Notes: generated from the letters alone by a model not told the origin. DNA of 64,000 nucleotides from an uncultured Eggerthellaceae bacterium (GCA_934648845.1 CAKUFS010000008.1:18733-82732); one strand, 5' to 3'; shown: positions 1-8,896, counted from the stretch's first letter. Numbers and translations are program-made.

Positions 1-65
1 AAGGCGCTGTTAACGACAAGCCTGCAATTGAGGAATGCCGCAAGCTGGGTGCCTCCATCAAGTAG
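1..65 (+). CDS. C-terminal fragment of an unidentified protein
   Basis: An open frame enters from the left edge and ends in TAG at 63-65. The last residues read ...NDKPAIEECRKLGASIK. Codon use looks like the neighbouring genes. Only about 20 residues are visible, so no family can be named. No gene lies between it and the terminator hairpin about 200 bases downstream. The start is outside the window. Confidence 0.5.
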   Translation, partial: GAVNDKPAIEECRKLGASIK

Positions 66-265
66 CGTGCCGCGCGCAATGCAGTAGCGGGGTCTCGCTC
101 GCACGGAAAATCGATCGAATGGACTGCGCTGCCCACGAACGCGGAACAGCGACAACCGCACGGGCGAATGACCGGTCGTCGCCCTGCAGGAGGGGTGTTA
201 TGTGGTGTACATCTCCACCCTTTTTATCCCGCTTTCCCCCGTTTTCAGAAGCCCGGGAAAAGAAA

Positions 266-300
266 CAGGTCAGGGCGAATACCGCTCTGACCTGGCTTTT
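266..300. terminator. Bidirectional rho-independent terminator
   Basis: Arms CAGGTCAG (266-273) and CTGACCTG (287-294) pair, with three further pairs inside and a short AATAC loop. A T run follows on the plus strand (297-301) and an A-rich flank (256-265) gives a T run on the minus strand. On the minus strand it lies 4 bases past the 3' end of tRNA-Arg, so ending that transcript is the likely role. Confidence 0.75.
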
Positions 301-303
301 TCA

Positions 304-379
304 TGGTGCCCCCGAGATGATTCGAACATCCGACGCACGGTTTAGGAAACCGACGCTCTATCCCCTGAGCTACGGAGGC
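304..379 (-). tRNA. tRNA-Arg(CCT)
   Basis: Read on the minus strand it folds as a cloverleaf. The acceptor GCCTCCG pairs with CGGGGGC, the D arm GCTC/GAGC encloses AGGGGATA, the anticodon loop is TTCCTAA with anticodon CCT (reads AGG), and the T loop is TTCGAAT. The 3' CCA is encoded. One T-T mismatch at the base of the anticodon stem is the only irregularity. A terminator hairpin follows directly. Confidence 0.93.
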
Positions 380-457
380 AACTTGCTCGCGAAAGCGAAC
401 TTTGTTATTGTACCATGACGTTTTACTCTTGCGCGAAATTAGAAAGAAAGGCACTTC

Positions 458-1111
458 ATGTCACCGCGATTTGACGCATATGTTTTCGACCTAGACGGCA
501 CGCTGCTTGACACCATGGACGATTTCGTTGCCGTGACCAACACGACATTAGCCCAAATGGGAAGCAAGCGCACTTACACGCGCCAGGAAATACTGGAATG
601 CTTTCAACGCGGCGGCATCGTGGTGCTTTTACAGGAAGAGCTGGGACAAGAACTGCCCGAAGAAAAAGGGAAGGAAGTCTATCGCACTTGGTATGGCACG
701 TTTGCTGAGCACGGCCTGGAACACACCAAGCTCTATCCGCACGTCAAAGAAACACTGACAGCGCTGAAAGCCCAAGGCGCAAAACTAGCGGTGCTCTCAA
801 ACAAGCGCGATGAAGACGCCAAGATGACCATCAACCATTTTTTTCCGGGAATCTTCGATGCCGTTCACGGAGAAAGCCCTGATTATCCGCGCAAACCTAA
901 CCCGCAAGGCCTGCTGAATACCATGAAAGAATTAGGCGTTACGGCGCACGAAACCGCCTATGTGGGAGACTCCGCAGGCGATGTCCGCGTGGCGCAAGTA
1001 ACGGGCGCGTTTGCAGTAGCAGTTGAATACGGATATGGCACGAACGGGAACATCGGCGAAACCAACCCCGATGCCCTGATTTCGCAATTCGATCAGCTGC
1101 TGTCGCTCTAA
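458..1111 (+). CDS. HAD-family phosphatase, phosphoglycolate phosphatase-like
   Basis: A 217-residue HAD hydrolase of the Gph/PGP type. Motif I is DLDGTLLDT near residue 11, with the nucleophile and acid/base aspartates present. A motif II serine lies in VLSNK (about residue 112), the lysine in RKPNP (about 148), and motif IV is GDSAGD (about 172). The inserted helical cap after motif I is the C1 type of small-phosphate-ester phosphatases. The family dephosphorylates 2-phosphoglycolate or related metabolites in the cytoplasm; the exact substrate cannot be read from sequence. The ATG is preceded by AGAAAGG at good spacing. It stands alone on the plus strand, convergent with the folate gene downstream. 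Confidence 0.88.
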   Translation: MSPRFDAYVFDLDGTLLDTMDDFVAVTNTTLAQMGSKRTYTRQEILECFQRGGIVVLLQEELGQELPEEKGKEVYRTWYGTFAEHGLEHTKLYPHVKETLTALKAQGAKLAVLSNKRDEDAKMTINHFFPGIFDAVHGESPDYPRKPNPQGLLNTMKELGVTAHETAYVGDSAGDVRVAQVTGAFAVAVEYGYGTNGNIGETNPDALISQFDQLLSL

Positions 1112-1200
1112 ACGGACAATACGGGAAGCATGGGGATCCGCAGGCGCCGAACCACGGGCGCCGAACGCCGCCAGCAAGCTGCGGAATCAAAATCCAACAG

Positions 1201-1845
1201 CTACGCGTGAATAACCTGGGGAATTGCCAGGTCAAAATCCGCGCGAGGAACACGCGGGACGCACTGCTCGTCAAAAGCAACACCCGACACCCAGCAATTT
1301 TCACGCAGTTGCGGCAAGTAGCGATCGTAATTTCCCCCGCCGTAACCCAAACGGCCCCCTTGGCTGTCAAAAGCGACCAGCGGCATCACTAAAGCATCCA
1401 GTTCATCAGGAGAAACAAGAGGAAAACGCTCGAAATCAAAGTCGTTCGGATCAAGATTCTTGGCAGGCTTCGCAAGGAATGCCTCTTGGCGCAAAAGAGC
1501 CGTCTTATAATCAACGCCCACGAAAAGCATGGTGTAACCAGGGGCTTCTTCTTGCAAAACCATCACGGGAAGGGCAATACGCCAACCCACATGTTGAGCA
1601 TAGCGAACAACATAGCGCAAGTCGACTTCACTGCCAAGTGCAGAAAACAGGCCAACCAGCGGCTGTTTTCCCGACACAGACCCCGTCTGCCCAAAAGCTA
1701 CCTCTAGCTGCTCTATAACCTCGCGACAAATAGCAGCGCTTTTTTGGTCACGAACAGCAGGGTCCATTTCATTGCGACGCGCAATAACGCTCTTACGCAA
1801 AGCGGCTTTTTCCTGAGAAATGTCTGCACCATCAACAGCGACCAT
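1201..1845 (-). CDS. 5-formyltetrahydrofolate cyclo-ligase
   Basis: A 214-residue enzyme of the 5-FTHF cyclo-ligase/YgfA family, which converts 5-formyl-THF with ATP to 5,10-methenyl-THF in folate one-carbon metabolism. Visible signatures are the N-terminal KAALRKSVIARRNEM stretch and the C-terminal nucleotide-binding loop GGRLGYGGGNYDRYLP near residue 168. I chose the ATG at 1845 because GAGAGG sits 8-9 bases upstream; a TTG seven codons earlier is open but less likely. It is the third gene of a probable minus-strand unit after the NRAMP-related transporter, from which it is separated by about 130 bases. Function in that unit is not obviously linked to metal transport. Confidence 0.9.
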   Translation of the reverse strand: MVAVDGADISQEKAALRKSVIARRNEMDPAVRDQKSAAICREVIEQLEVAFGQTGSVSGKQPLVGLFSALGSEVDLRYVVRYAQHVGWRIALPVMVLQEEAPGYTMLFVGVDYKTALLRQEAFLAKPAKNLDPNDFDFERFPLVSPDELDALVMPLVAFDSQGGRLGYGGGNYDRYLPQLRENCWVSGVAFDEQCVPRVPRADFDLAIPQVIHA

Positions 1846-1977
1846 CGCAAAATCCTCTCGCCCCAAACGTTACCCGAAGCCCAACCAGCTGCCAGCGGCT
1901 CTGCGCACGAGCTCGCCAGCAGCTCGCCCGGCAGCGCAACCAACCAACAGCGCGCCCCGCAACCAACGACCCCAAAG

Positions 1978-3291
1978 CTATCCGAGCCCCAGCACCTGCA
2001 TAACCAAGAGCGCCACCGTGAGCAGCGTGACCACCACAACAGTCGCCCAAATCAGCACGCGGGAAATGCGACCCGACACGTACTTTCCCATAATGCGCTT
2101 ATCGGAGCTGATAAGCGCCATGAATACCAGCAGCACCGGCAGAATAACACCGCAAACGAACTGGGAAAACAGCATAATGGACATCAGATTGATATTCGGA
2201 ATCAAAACGATAAGGGCAGAAAAGATAATCACAAACGTCAAGATGCCCTTGAACATGGGGGCTTCTTTCCAAGTGAAATCAACGCCGGCTTCCCAACCGA
2301 ACGCTTCGCAAATAACGAATGCCGTGGTCAACGGCAAAACGCATGCCGCCAAAAACGATGCGCCAATCAGGCCGACCGCGAACAGCATTTGCGCGTAGGG
2401 ACCCGCAAACGGCTCCAAGGCGCGCGCGGCATCGGCGGCACTTTCAATCGACACGCCTTCGGGATACAAGACAGCTCCCGTGGTTACCACGATAAACCAC
2501 GCCACCAGGCACGCTGCCACTGTTCCCGAAATCGCATCGACGCGCATGGGCAGCGCGTCATCTACGCTCATGCCTTTTTCCACAATGTTGCTTTGCATGT
2601 TGAAGATCATCCACGGCGCAATCGTGGTACCCACCATAGCAATCATCAGCGAGATATAATTCGTGTCATTCATGATTGCGGGCGTAAACGTGCAGGCCAG
2701 CGCCTGTCCCCAATCGGGCTGCGCCATAACGGCCGCAATCACATACGTAATGAACACCAGCGAAATAGCCAAAAAGATGCGCTCGACGCGCTTGTAATTT
2801 CCACCCACAACCAGCAGCCATACCACCAGCGCCGCAATCGGAACGGTCACATACTTGGAAACGCCGAACATCTCCATGCCGCCCGCAATACCCGCGAACT
2901 GCGAAATAATCGTTGCCACGTTGCCAATAAGCAGTGCAACCATAGCAAGAGCGGTCAAACGGATACCGAAACGCTCGCGAATCAGCGCGGCGTAACCTTT
3001 GCCGGTAACCGCGCCCATACGGCTTGCCGTAAGCTGAACAACCACCAAAAGGATGCACATAATGGGAAGCGCCCACAGCGTTTTGTACCCAAACAGAGCG
3101 CCAACCTGGGAATACGTTGCAATACCGCCAGCATCGTTGCCCGCCATAGCCGTGATAATGCCCGGCCCCATAGCCGCCAAAATCACCATGAGCTTTGACT
3201 TTTTCGGCAGCTTGCCTTTTTCCTCGCTCTGCGCTGGCTCATCCCCTGTGGAAGTTGCCAGCTCAATGAGCTCTTCTTCCTTCATAACCAT
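1978..3291 (-). CDS. NRAMP-family divalent metal transporter, probable Mg2+-type (NRMT)
   Basis: A 437-residue polytopic inner-membrane protein of the SLC11/NRAMP fold with about 11 hydrophobic helices. The first helix starts with GPGIITAMAGNDAGG: the metal-binding aspartate is kept but the classical DPGN is altered to DAGG. In the sixth helix the usual MPH motif reads TTIAPW, so the soft-metal-selecting methionine is replaced by alanine. Both changes are features of the NRAMP-related Mg2+ transporters described in Eggerthella. I therefore infer Mg2+ (perhaps Mn2+) rather than Fe/Mn selectivity. It starts 3 bases after the stop of the upstream MgtE_N/CBS gene, so the two are translationally linked. 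Confidence 0.85.
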   Translation of the reverse strand: MVMKEEELIELATSTGDEPAQSEEKGKLPKKSKLMVILAAMGPGIITAMAGNDAGGIATYSQVGALFGYKTLWALPIMCILLVVVQLTASRMGAVTGKGYAALIRERFGIRLTALAMVALLIGNVATIISQFAGIAGGMEMFGVSKYVTVPIAALVVWLLVVGGNYKRVERIFLAISLVFITYVIAAVMAQPDWGQALACTFTPAIMNDTNYISLMIAMVGTTIAPWMIFNMQSNIVEKGMSVDDALPMRVDAISGTVAACLVAWFIVVTTGAVLYPEGVSIESAADAARALEPFAGPYAQMLFAVGLIGASFLAACVLPLTTAFVICEAFGWEAGVDFTWKEAPMFKGILTFVIIFSALIVLIPNINLMSIMLFSQFVCGVILPVLLVFMALISSDKRIMGKYVSGRISRVLIWATVVVVTLLTVALLVMQVLGLG

Positions 3292-3294
3292 GAT

Positions 3295-4641
3295 TTAGCT
3301 CCAGGGGTAGTGCAGCAGTTGCAAAAGGATAACCGTGTAGAGCGCTATAAACGCCAGCACGCCCAACACGATTCCCACCACAACAATCGGTTTGAACTTC
3401 TTTTCAATGGCGTCATCTTCAACAGCATCCCACGCGTCATCGGTGGTAACAATGCCCAAAATGGACCCATCTTCGTCCACAACAGGCAGCGCGGGCAAGT
3501 TGTATTTGAAGATAGTCTCAACCACGTCGTCTTCAGTCGTATCAGGCGGAATGGAAATGACCTCGTCAAACATGACATCGTGCATGTGCTTCGATTCCGG
3601 AGCAAGCACCAGCGTGCGCAACGACGCCACACCCACCAGCTTATCGTACTCATCGCACACATACACATGATGAATGGACGGGTGATCCTCGGGAAGGGCA
3701 CGCAGCAGCTCGATGGTATCGTGCACGGTGTCTTCCTCGTGCACTTGCACGAACTGCGTGGTCATCATGCCGCCAGCCGTGCCGTCCTTGAAGCCCAAAA
3801 GCCCGCGAATCTCCGCTGCTTCCTCTACGCCCATCAGGCGCAATAGCGTTTCAGCTTTCTCGTACGACAAATCGCGCACAATGTCGGCTGCTTCGTCGGG
3901 GTCCATTTTTGCCAGCATGACAGACGCCTGGGCGTCGGGCAGGTCGTCGATGAATTCCGCCTGATACTCGTCTTCCATTTCGGAGATTGCTTCCGAAGCC
4001 TGGTTCATGTCCAAGTGCTTGAACACGTTCGCACGCTGCTGTGGGTCAAGCTGCTCCAAAATGTCTGCCACATCGGCCGGATGCAGCTCATCCAAACGCT
4101 TGTGCGTTACAGAAAGCTGCACTTCAGACAAGTCGCGGTCCAAAAGGTCCATGTAATTCCAAGCAATGATCTGCTCGTCAATGGGATGCTTCATAGCCTT
4201 TGCCGCCGACACCACCGCGCGCTCAAGCAGCGGATGAAGCCCGCGCAAGATACCGCGAACGCCCACTTCAGCGCCAAGAAGACGCAGCTGACTGCCCGAT
4301 TCGGAAAGCTTTAGGTCGTTTACGCGCACAACCTTCATGCCCTGCGTATCAACAATTTGGCGGTCCATCAAATCGCGCGCCAGCAACACTTCATCGGGCT
4401 GCAGGTAGCTGAAACGGATATCGTGGCTTTTAACGGAAAGCTTGATGCCTTCCTCGTCGAACTGGTCCACGTACTTGCGCCATGAAATCATGAACGGCAC
4501 GCGACCCGGCCCCTGAAACGCCAGGCTCGTAACGCGCGGGAAGACCTCGCCTGTCTGAATGGCCAGGTCAGAGATAACACCGATGCGCTCCCCTTCGGAG
4601 TCAACCACCGGCTTTCCTTTAATTTGAGAGAGATAAAGCAT
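3295..4641 (-). CDS. PRC-barrel / MgtE_N / CBS-pair protein with one C-terminal TM helix
   Basis: 448 residues. Two PRC-barrel-like segments (about 1-50 and 85-135) precede an MgtE N-terminal helical superhelix (about 185-290; LHPADVADILEQLDP and FKDGTAGGMMTT are typical). Two CBS motifs (about 295-415) follow, then one TM helix (about 418-442) with only a few residues after it. In MgtE channels the N and CBS domains sense cytosolic Mg2+ and gate a five-helix pore; that pore is absent here. The gene is immediately followed by the NRAMP-related transporter, so a regulatory or sensor role for that partner is the natural inference. AAGGGGAAGC precedes the ATG. It is first in its operon. Confidence 0.85.
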   Translation of the reverse strand: MLYLSQIKGKPVVDSEGERIGVISDLAIQTGEVFPRVTSLAFQGPGRVPFMISWRKYVDQFDEEGIKLSVKSHDIRFSYLQPDEVLLARDLMDRQIVDTQGMKVVRVNDLKLSESGSQLRLLGAEVGVRGILRGLHPLLERAVVSAAKAMKHPIDEQIIAWNYMDLLDRDLSEVQLSVTHKRLDELHPADVADILEQLDPQQRANVFKHLDMNQASEAISEMEDEYQAEFIDDLPDAQASVMLAKMDPDEAADIVRDLSYEKAETLLRLMGVEEAAEIRGLLGFKDGTAGGMMTTQFVQVHEEDTVHDTIELLRALPEDHPSIHHVYVCDEYDKLVGVASLRTLVLAPESKHMHDVMFDEVISIPPDTTEDDVVETIFKYNLPALPVVDEDGSILGIVTTDDAWDAVEDDAIEKKFKPIVVVGIVLGVLAFIALYTVILLQLLHYPWS

Positions 4642-4928
4642 TGAGCTTCCCCTTTACTTGGCACGACGCGGCACACCACAACGAAGCGCGCCGCCAGACG
4701 CGATTTCGCTTATATGCATAGACGTGACACAGCCGACGTTCTTCGGCTGCCAAAAGAAGGAAGCCGAAGGATTACATACTGTGAGGTTTCTGTTTTCGAA
4801 CCTTCAAGTACGTTCCTTTCCTTTTTCCTGTAGATGTGAAATGTATGCCGCAGGGCCAGACACGCTGCCAGCTGGCTCGCGCGCGCTTGCCATTCGCGTT
4901 GCGCTACCGACACCAACCGTTCACGCAT
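4642..4928. other. Non-coding stretch upstream of the MgtE_N/CBS gene, with a 7-bp hairpin
   Basis: No convincing gene. CAGCCGA (4730-4736) and TCGGCTG (4743-4749) form a hairpin with a 6-base loop and no T run on either side. It lies in the probable 5' leader of the Mg2+ transport operon. I looked for yybP-ykoY and M-box signatures and did not recognise either. Confidence 0.4.
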
Positions 4929-4981
4929 TAAAAAAGCGAGCAAGACCATGGCATACATTAGCCCATAAATCTTACTCGCTT
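4929..4981 (-). terminator. Rho-independent terminator after the LCP gene
   Basis: On the minus strand a 12-base arm (4970-4981) pairs with 4934-4945 with one mismatch, enclosing a loop of about 24 bases. A T run (complement of the A run 4929-4935) follows. It lies about 150 bases after the stop of the LCP gene and shields the Mg2+ operon leader from read-through. Confidence 0.65.
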
Positions 4982-5127
4982 GATACTGCCAGCGCAAGAA
5001 GGAATCGGCGAAGCGCACGTCAAAGCCACAAAACGCTGCTTGTGGCTGCGTGAAACTGCTTGTGGTGACGCGGCATTGCTTGCATCGCCACCCACTCGAG
5101 CAGCTGGCGCTCGCCGCTGCGCTCCTG

Positions 5128-6276
5128 CTATCCCAGAGAGCTTCCTGTCACCGAACCCGAAGTAGTCTGCAACGTGCTGGGATCGCCGCCGGCTTCCACA
5201 ATCTTCATCATTTCCGCCAGGCCTTGAGTATCGCAAATAACATAGGAAACGCCGTCGATGTACGCCGTAGTAGAAGGCACCATTGCCGAATACATGGTGA
5301 AGCCGTCCTTGAACGACATGGCCAAACCCAGGATGTCCATAAGCGACATATCAGTATCAACGCACTTCGCGCCAGAACGGATGGCCTGTTGCATAGCGGC
5401 CGGATCAAGCGCGAGCACCTTATCCACCACTGCCTTAATCAAAAGGCGCTGGTTCGAAGTACGCGTGAAGTCGCCATCGGCATAAGCACGGCTGCGGGCA
5501 AAACCCAACGCATCCCAGCCGCTCAGCGTCTGATAACCCGGCTGAATTTCAACCCAGGCATCGGCGTCGTTGATGTAGTACGGAACATCAACTTCCACGC
5601 CGCCAATAGAATCAACCAGGTCCATTACACCATCGAAGCCGATTTCCACGTAGTGCGAAATCTCAACGCCACACAGCTTGGAAGCCTCACGAATTGCTCC
5701 CGCAACGCCGCCGTACGAACGCGCCGCGTTGAACTTCTGCGTTCCATACCCGCTGAGCTCGATCTTCGTGTCGCGCGGAATGGACACCATGGTCACCACT
5801 TTATTCACCGGGTCAACACGCGTCAAAATGTTCGTGTCGGATCGAGAACCCGTGAAGTCATCGGCATCACGCGAGTCCGAACCTAACAGCAGCACGTAAA
5901 ATACCTCGTTGAAGCTGTTGCCCTTTGCAAGCGCTTCTTGGATTTCCATCTCTTCTTCCGAAGTATGGTTGCCGCCCAAGTCGCTGTTGACTTCATTGAA
6001 AAACACGAAGGCGTAAGCGCCCACGCCAAGAAGGGCAACCACGAACACGGAAAGGATAGCCAGGGCAACTTTTTTGCCGCGCGTACCTTTTTTCGCACGC
6101 TTGTGGGAGTAGTTCTGCGTGTTGTCGCGGGAATACGACTCCAGGATTTCCTCTTTTTTACGCGCGTACACTTCCGAATTGCGCGAATAACGACTCATGG
6201 GATCGTCGGTATGGGCAGAAAGCTGGCTGCCAAGATAATCGGCTTCCTGCTCTCTGCGTTTTCTTCCAAACGCCAT
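5128..6276 (-). CDS. LytR-CpsA-Psr (LCP) family cell-wall glycopolymer ligase
   Basis: 382 residues. A basic cytoplasmic head (1-68) and one TM helix (about 69-93) precede an extracellular LCP catalytic domain (about 122-330). Recognised motifs are LLGSDSR, the STR-like SRSDTN, SIPRDT, and the arginine cluster RSRAYADGDFTRTSNQ that binds the polyprenyl pyrophosphate. LCP enzymes transfer undecaprenyl-linked glycopolymers to peptidoglycan (or to proteins) on the outer face of the membrane. The C-terminal 40 residues are Ser/Thr/Gly rich. The gene is a single transcription unit, with a promoter-like sequence just upstream and a terminator downstream. It could serve to glycosylate surface proteins such as the giant one nearby, but nothing in the sequence proves that. 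Confidence 0.9.
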   Translation of the reverse strand: MAFGRKRREQEADYLGSQLSAHTDDPMSRYSRNSEVYARKKEEILESYSRDNTQNYSHKRAKKGTRGKKVALAILSVFVVALLGVGAYAFVFFNEVNSDLGGNHTSEEEMEIQEALAKGNSFNEVFYVLLLGSDSRDADDFTGSRSDTNILTRVDPVNKVVTMVSIPRDTKIELSGYGTQKFNAARSYGGVAGAIREASKLCGVEISHYVEIGFDGVMDLVDSIGGVEVDVPYYINDADAWVEIQPGYQTLSGWDALGFARSRAYADGDFTRTSNQRLLIKAVVDKVLALDPAAMQQAIRSGAKCVDTDMSLMDILGLAMSFKDGFTMYSAMVPSTTAYIDGVSYVICDTQGLAEMMKIVEAGGDPSTLQTTSGSVTGSSLG

Positions 6277-6311
6277 GCAAGCTCCTTAACGCCCCATCAG
6301 GGGAAAGTTTA

Positions 6312-6342
6312 TTTATATTTGAATCAGTGGCTTTGTTGCCAA
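6312..6342 (-). promoter_or_regulatory. Probable promoter of the LCP gene
   Basis: On the minus strand TTGGCA (6342-6337) and TATAAA (6317-6312) are separated by 19 bases; an overlapping ATATAA gives 18. It lies about 40 bases before the ATG, which has AAGGAG as ribosome site. Confidence 0.4.
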
Positions 6343-6674
6343 TTCAACCAAGTTTAATATTTTATCAGCGGTTGCTTGCAATGGGTAAAACTCAACGTCA
6401 TTCACATATTTTTGTACTTTTTTGCGCCGCCGCGCTGTTCGAAGGCGGTACGATTCCGTCACGGAAAAGGAACTGCTACACAGTGGAATGTAAAGCGCGA
6501 ATTAATGCTGAAGAGATCGGTACGCTCGGCAGCCTCATAAGCCCAGAAGAACCACGAAGAGCCGCCCGCAAGCGACCCTTCGAGTAATTCTTCTATTCTA
6601 GCAATTCCTGCAGCAGCCTTGTTGGCGGTTCGAACGCAGCGTCACCTCCAAAATTGCCGCTGCTGCTACCACTC
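6343..6674. other. Intergenic stretch, no gene recognised
   Basis: Between the LCP gene and the PaaK-like gene. A 13-base palindrome TTCCGTCACGGAA sits at 6454-6466. No terminator with a T run, tRNA or convincing reading frame was found; the short frames here lack ribosome sites and family signatures. Confidence 0.4.
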
Positions 6675-7913
6675 CTAGTAGCGGTTATCGTAAATGCGGC
6701 GCGCCTTCTTCTCGGAACGCGGAAGTTCGCCAATGGCAACGCCCTTCGCCACGGGAGTCATGTTCAACTTTGCCTTGAACAGAGCAGCGAGCTGCTTTTC
6801 GACCTTTTCGCGCTCTTCGCCCGTTGCCGCGGTCTCAAAGAAGAACGTCAGAATGTCGCGACCGTTCAAGTGATCGATCATAATCTGGTACTCGGAGGAA
6901 GCGCCATCGGTGAACGCCAGGATTTCCTCGAACTGAGCAGGGAACATGTTCACACCCTTCACCTTCACCATGTCGTCGGTGCGGCCGGTGATGATGTCGA
7001 TGCGCGGATGCTCGTTGTGCCCGCAGGGGCAGTCTTCCAACACGAAACGGCTCAAGTCGTGCGTGCGGAAGCGGATGAGCGGCGCGCCTTCCTTTTGCAG
7101 CGTGGTCAGGACAATCTCGCCCTCCTCGCCATCGGGAACGGGCTCGCCTGTATTCGGGTCCACAATCTCCACGTACACGTAATCGCTCCAAATGTGCATA
7201 GCGCTGTCTGCCTGGCAGTTAATGCCAATGCCCGGGCCGTAAATTTCGGTCAAGCCGTAAATGTCGAACAGCTCAACGCCCAGCTCGTTCGCAATACGCG
7301 CGCGCATCTTTTCGCCCCAACGCTCGGAGCCAATAACGCCCTTGCGCAGCTTGATCTTGTCGCCAATGCCGCGCTTGGCAATCTCTTCTGCCAGCAGCAG
7401 CGCATACGAGCTGGTGGCGCACAGAACGGTGGAACCCAAATCCTGCATCATCTGCAGTTGCTTATCGGTGTTGCCAGGACCCATGGGGATTGCCATGGCG
7501 CCCAGGCGCTCGCAGCCCAGCTGGAAACCAATGCCAGCCGTCCACAGGCCGTAACCAGGGGTGATATGAATGCGATCTTCGGGAGTGATACCCGCATACT
7601 GATAGCAACGAGCGAACATGGTTGCCCAGTCGTCAACGTCTTTCGCCGTGTAAGGAATAATGACCGGCGTGCCCGTTGTGCCTGATGAGCTGTGGATACG
7701 CACGATTTTTTCGGGCGGTACCGCGGCAATTCCCAGCGGATATGCCTCGCGAAGGTCAGCTTTGTCGGTGAAGGGAAGCTTGCGGAAGTCATCCATGGTG
7801 CGGATGTCGCTCAAATCGAAGTCGGCGAACTTCTTCGCGTAGAAAGCGGAGTTCTCTTTGAGCGTGGCGAATTGCGCAGTGACACGAGTCCACTGCTCTT
7901 TGGACATGTCCAT
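6675..7913 (-). CDS. Phenylacetate-CoA ligase family adenylate-forming enzyme (PaaK-like)
   Basis: 412 residues, the usual length for PaaK. The AMP-binding loop is HSSSGTTGTPVII (about 93-105), with the A5-type motif DIYGLTEIYGPG (about 225) and the hinge region IITGRTDDMVKVKGVN (about 315) before the C-terminal lid domain. Such enzymes activate aryl or short carboxylic acids to acyl-CoA thioesters through an acyl-AMP intermediate in the cytoplasm. A cysteine-containing CPCGHNEHP segment typical of the family lies near residue 300. The ATG is preceded by AAGAGG. No other aromatic-degradation genes are nearby, so the natural acid cannot be named; phenylacetate or indoleacetate are family substrates. 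Confidence 0.9.
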   Translation of the reverse strand: MDMSKEQWTRVTAQFATLKENSAFYAKKFADFDLSDIRTMDDFRKLPFTDKADLREAYPLGIAAVPPEKIVRIHSSSGTTGTPVIIPYTAKDVDDWATMFARCYQYAGITPEDRIHITPGYGLWTAGIGFQLGCERLGAMAIPMGPGNTDKQLQMMQDLGSTVLCATSSYALLLAEEIAKRGIGDKIKLRKGVIGSERWGEKMRARIANELGVELFDIYGLTEIYGPGIGINCQADSAMHIWSDYVYVEIVDPNTGEPVPDGEEGEIVLTTLQKEGAPLIRFRTHDLSRFVLEDCPCGHNEHPRIDIITGRTDDMVKVKGVNMFPAQFEEILAFTDGASSEYQIMIDHLNGRDILTFFFETAATGEEREKVEKQLAALFKAKLNMTPVAKGVAIGELPRSEKKARRIYDNRY

Positions 7914-8222
7914 GTTTTCCTCTTTTCAATTGCGATGCGAGCAAGCTTGAGGATCTGGCTTGCCACGCACCTGGGTTTTCTGCGGTTTCCTGTTTACCGC
8001 GAACATGTCGTTCATTGTACGCCGCGCATGACGCTTTGAACAGCTGGAATGTTATTTATTTCGACGAAGGTGCGCAAGGGCGGAAAACGGGCACCCAAAG
8101 GAAAGGCGAAGGGGCGCGCGAAGGGGCCGCGGTGGCGCAGGTGCGCCGAGCCGCGGCGCGTGGCAGGGCACACGAAAAGGCCGCACACCTCAAGGACGAA
8201 TCGGCGCAACGGCGATGCAGGC
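7914..8222. other. GC-rich intergenic stretch, no gene recognised
   Basis: Upstream of the PaaK-like gene and downstream of the giant surface-protein operon. It is purine- and GC-rich with short inverted repeats, such as around 8128-8160. No reading frame with a ribosome site and no known RNA family was recognised. Confidence 0.35.
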
Positions 8223-8259
8223 ATAAAAATCGACCCCGGACATTTGCCCAGGGCCGATT
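8223..8259 (-). terminator. Terminator of the giant surface-protein operon
   Basis: On the minus strand a 13-14 bp stem starting ATCGGCCCTGGGC (8258-8246) pairs, with several G-T pairs, with the segment ending in GTCGAT (8229). A TTTTTA run follows (8228-8223). It lies about 120 bases after the last gene of the cluster. Confidence 0.75.
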
Positions 8260-8378
8260 CGAACGTACTCTTTGCGCAGCTACCTGCGCTTTCAGCACAA
8301 TCCCAGCGTGGTATCGGCGCGTCTCATTACCGCAGAACGAACAAGCACCTTATCACCTGCGCTTTCAGAACGCACGCA

Positions 8379-8879
8379 CTATGCAAGCAGCGCCACAAGC
8401 TCTTCCTTGGAAGCAAACGGCTTCGCTTCCGCGCCAGGGATGGCCAAACACACTTCGCCTTCCCACGTAGGCTGCGCATTTTCGCCTTCTGCCGGCTTGT
8501 ACGTCTTGGTGCGCACAACCGTCTTAATGGCGGCTTTCGTTTCGTCCTCAAGAGACGCGTTCGTGAAATCGTACTTCAGGTTCGCAATGGTGCGCTCGAT
8601 AGCGTCCACCGTTCCCTGCCCCGAAAGGCCCACGGTGCCGGCTTCGCTGTTGAACAGGAAGCCGGTGCCTACATACGTCGTGCGAATCTTTTCGCGGCGC
8701 GTCTGCTCCACTTTGGCAACGCCTGCGATCAGCGCCACGATCACCACCCACCAAACAATGGAGATGACCAGGTCAAGCGGGCTGTCAATCTGGTTGAAGC
8801 CCAGGAAGTACCACAGCCACAGCAAGAAAATGGAAAGAACAGCGGCAATTGCAAAAACAATGACGTTTGACTTTTTCAT
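8379..8879 (-). CDS. Small two-helix membrane protein of unknown function
   Basis: 166 residues. Two hydrophobic helices (about 5-27 and 36-57) are followed by a basic turn KVEQTRREKIRT and a soluble domain of about 105 residues with no family I recognise (contains VGTGFLFNSEAGTVGL and a C-terminal KPFASKEELVALL). The ATG is preceded by AAGGAGGAA and lies 17 bases after the stop of the giant surface-protein gene, so the two are co-transcribed and this is the last gene before the terminator. A role in export, anchoring or folding of the giant protein is a guess from position only. Confidence 0.75.
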   Translation of the reverse strand: MKKSNVIVFAIAAVLSIFLLWLWYFLGFNQIDSPLDLVISIVWWVVIVALIAGVAKVEQTRREKIRTTYVGTGFLFNSEAGTVGLSGQGTVDAIERTIANLKYDFTNASLEDETKAAIKTVVRTKTYKPAEGENAQPTWEGEVCLAIPGAEAKPFASKEELVALLA

Positions 8880-8896
8880 GACTATTCCTCCTTTCC

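Noticed and set aside
1744..3198. 484-codon plus-strand frame
   Set aside because: Antisense of the NRAMP-related transporter gene, which has clear family motifs; the antisense product is His/Asn/Arg-rich and featureless.
4642..4928. Mg2+ or Mn2+ riboswitch in the leader of the transport operon
   Set aside because: Only one 7-bp hairpin was found; the conserved loops of M-box and yybP-ykoY classes were not recognised by eye.
4710..5018. 102-codon minus-strand frame between the LCP and MgtE_N/CBS genes
   Set aside because: It spans the terminator hairpin of the LCP gene and has no ribosome site or family signature.
6454..6466. TTCCGTCACGGAA palindrome as a further SARP site
   Set aside because: It is an inverted, not direct, arrangement; SARPs bind direct repeats. 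It may be chance.
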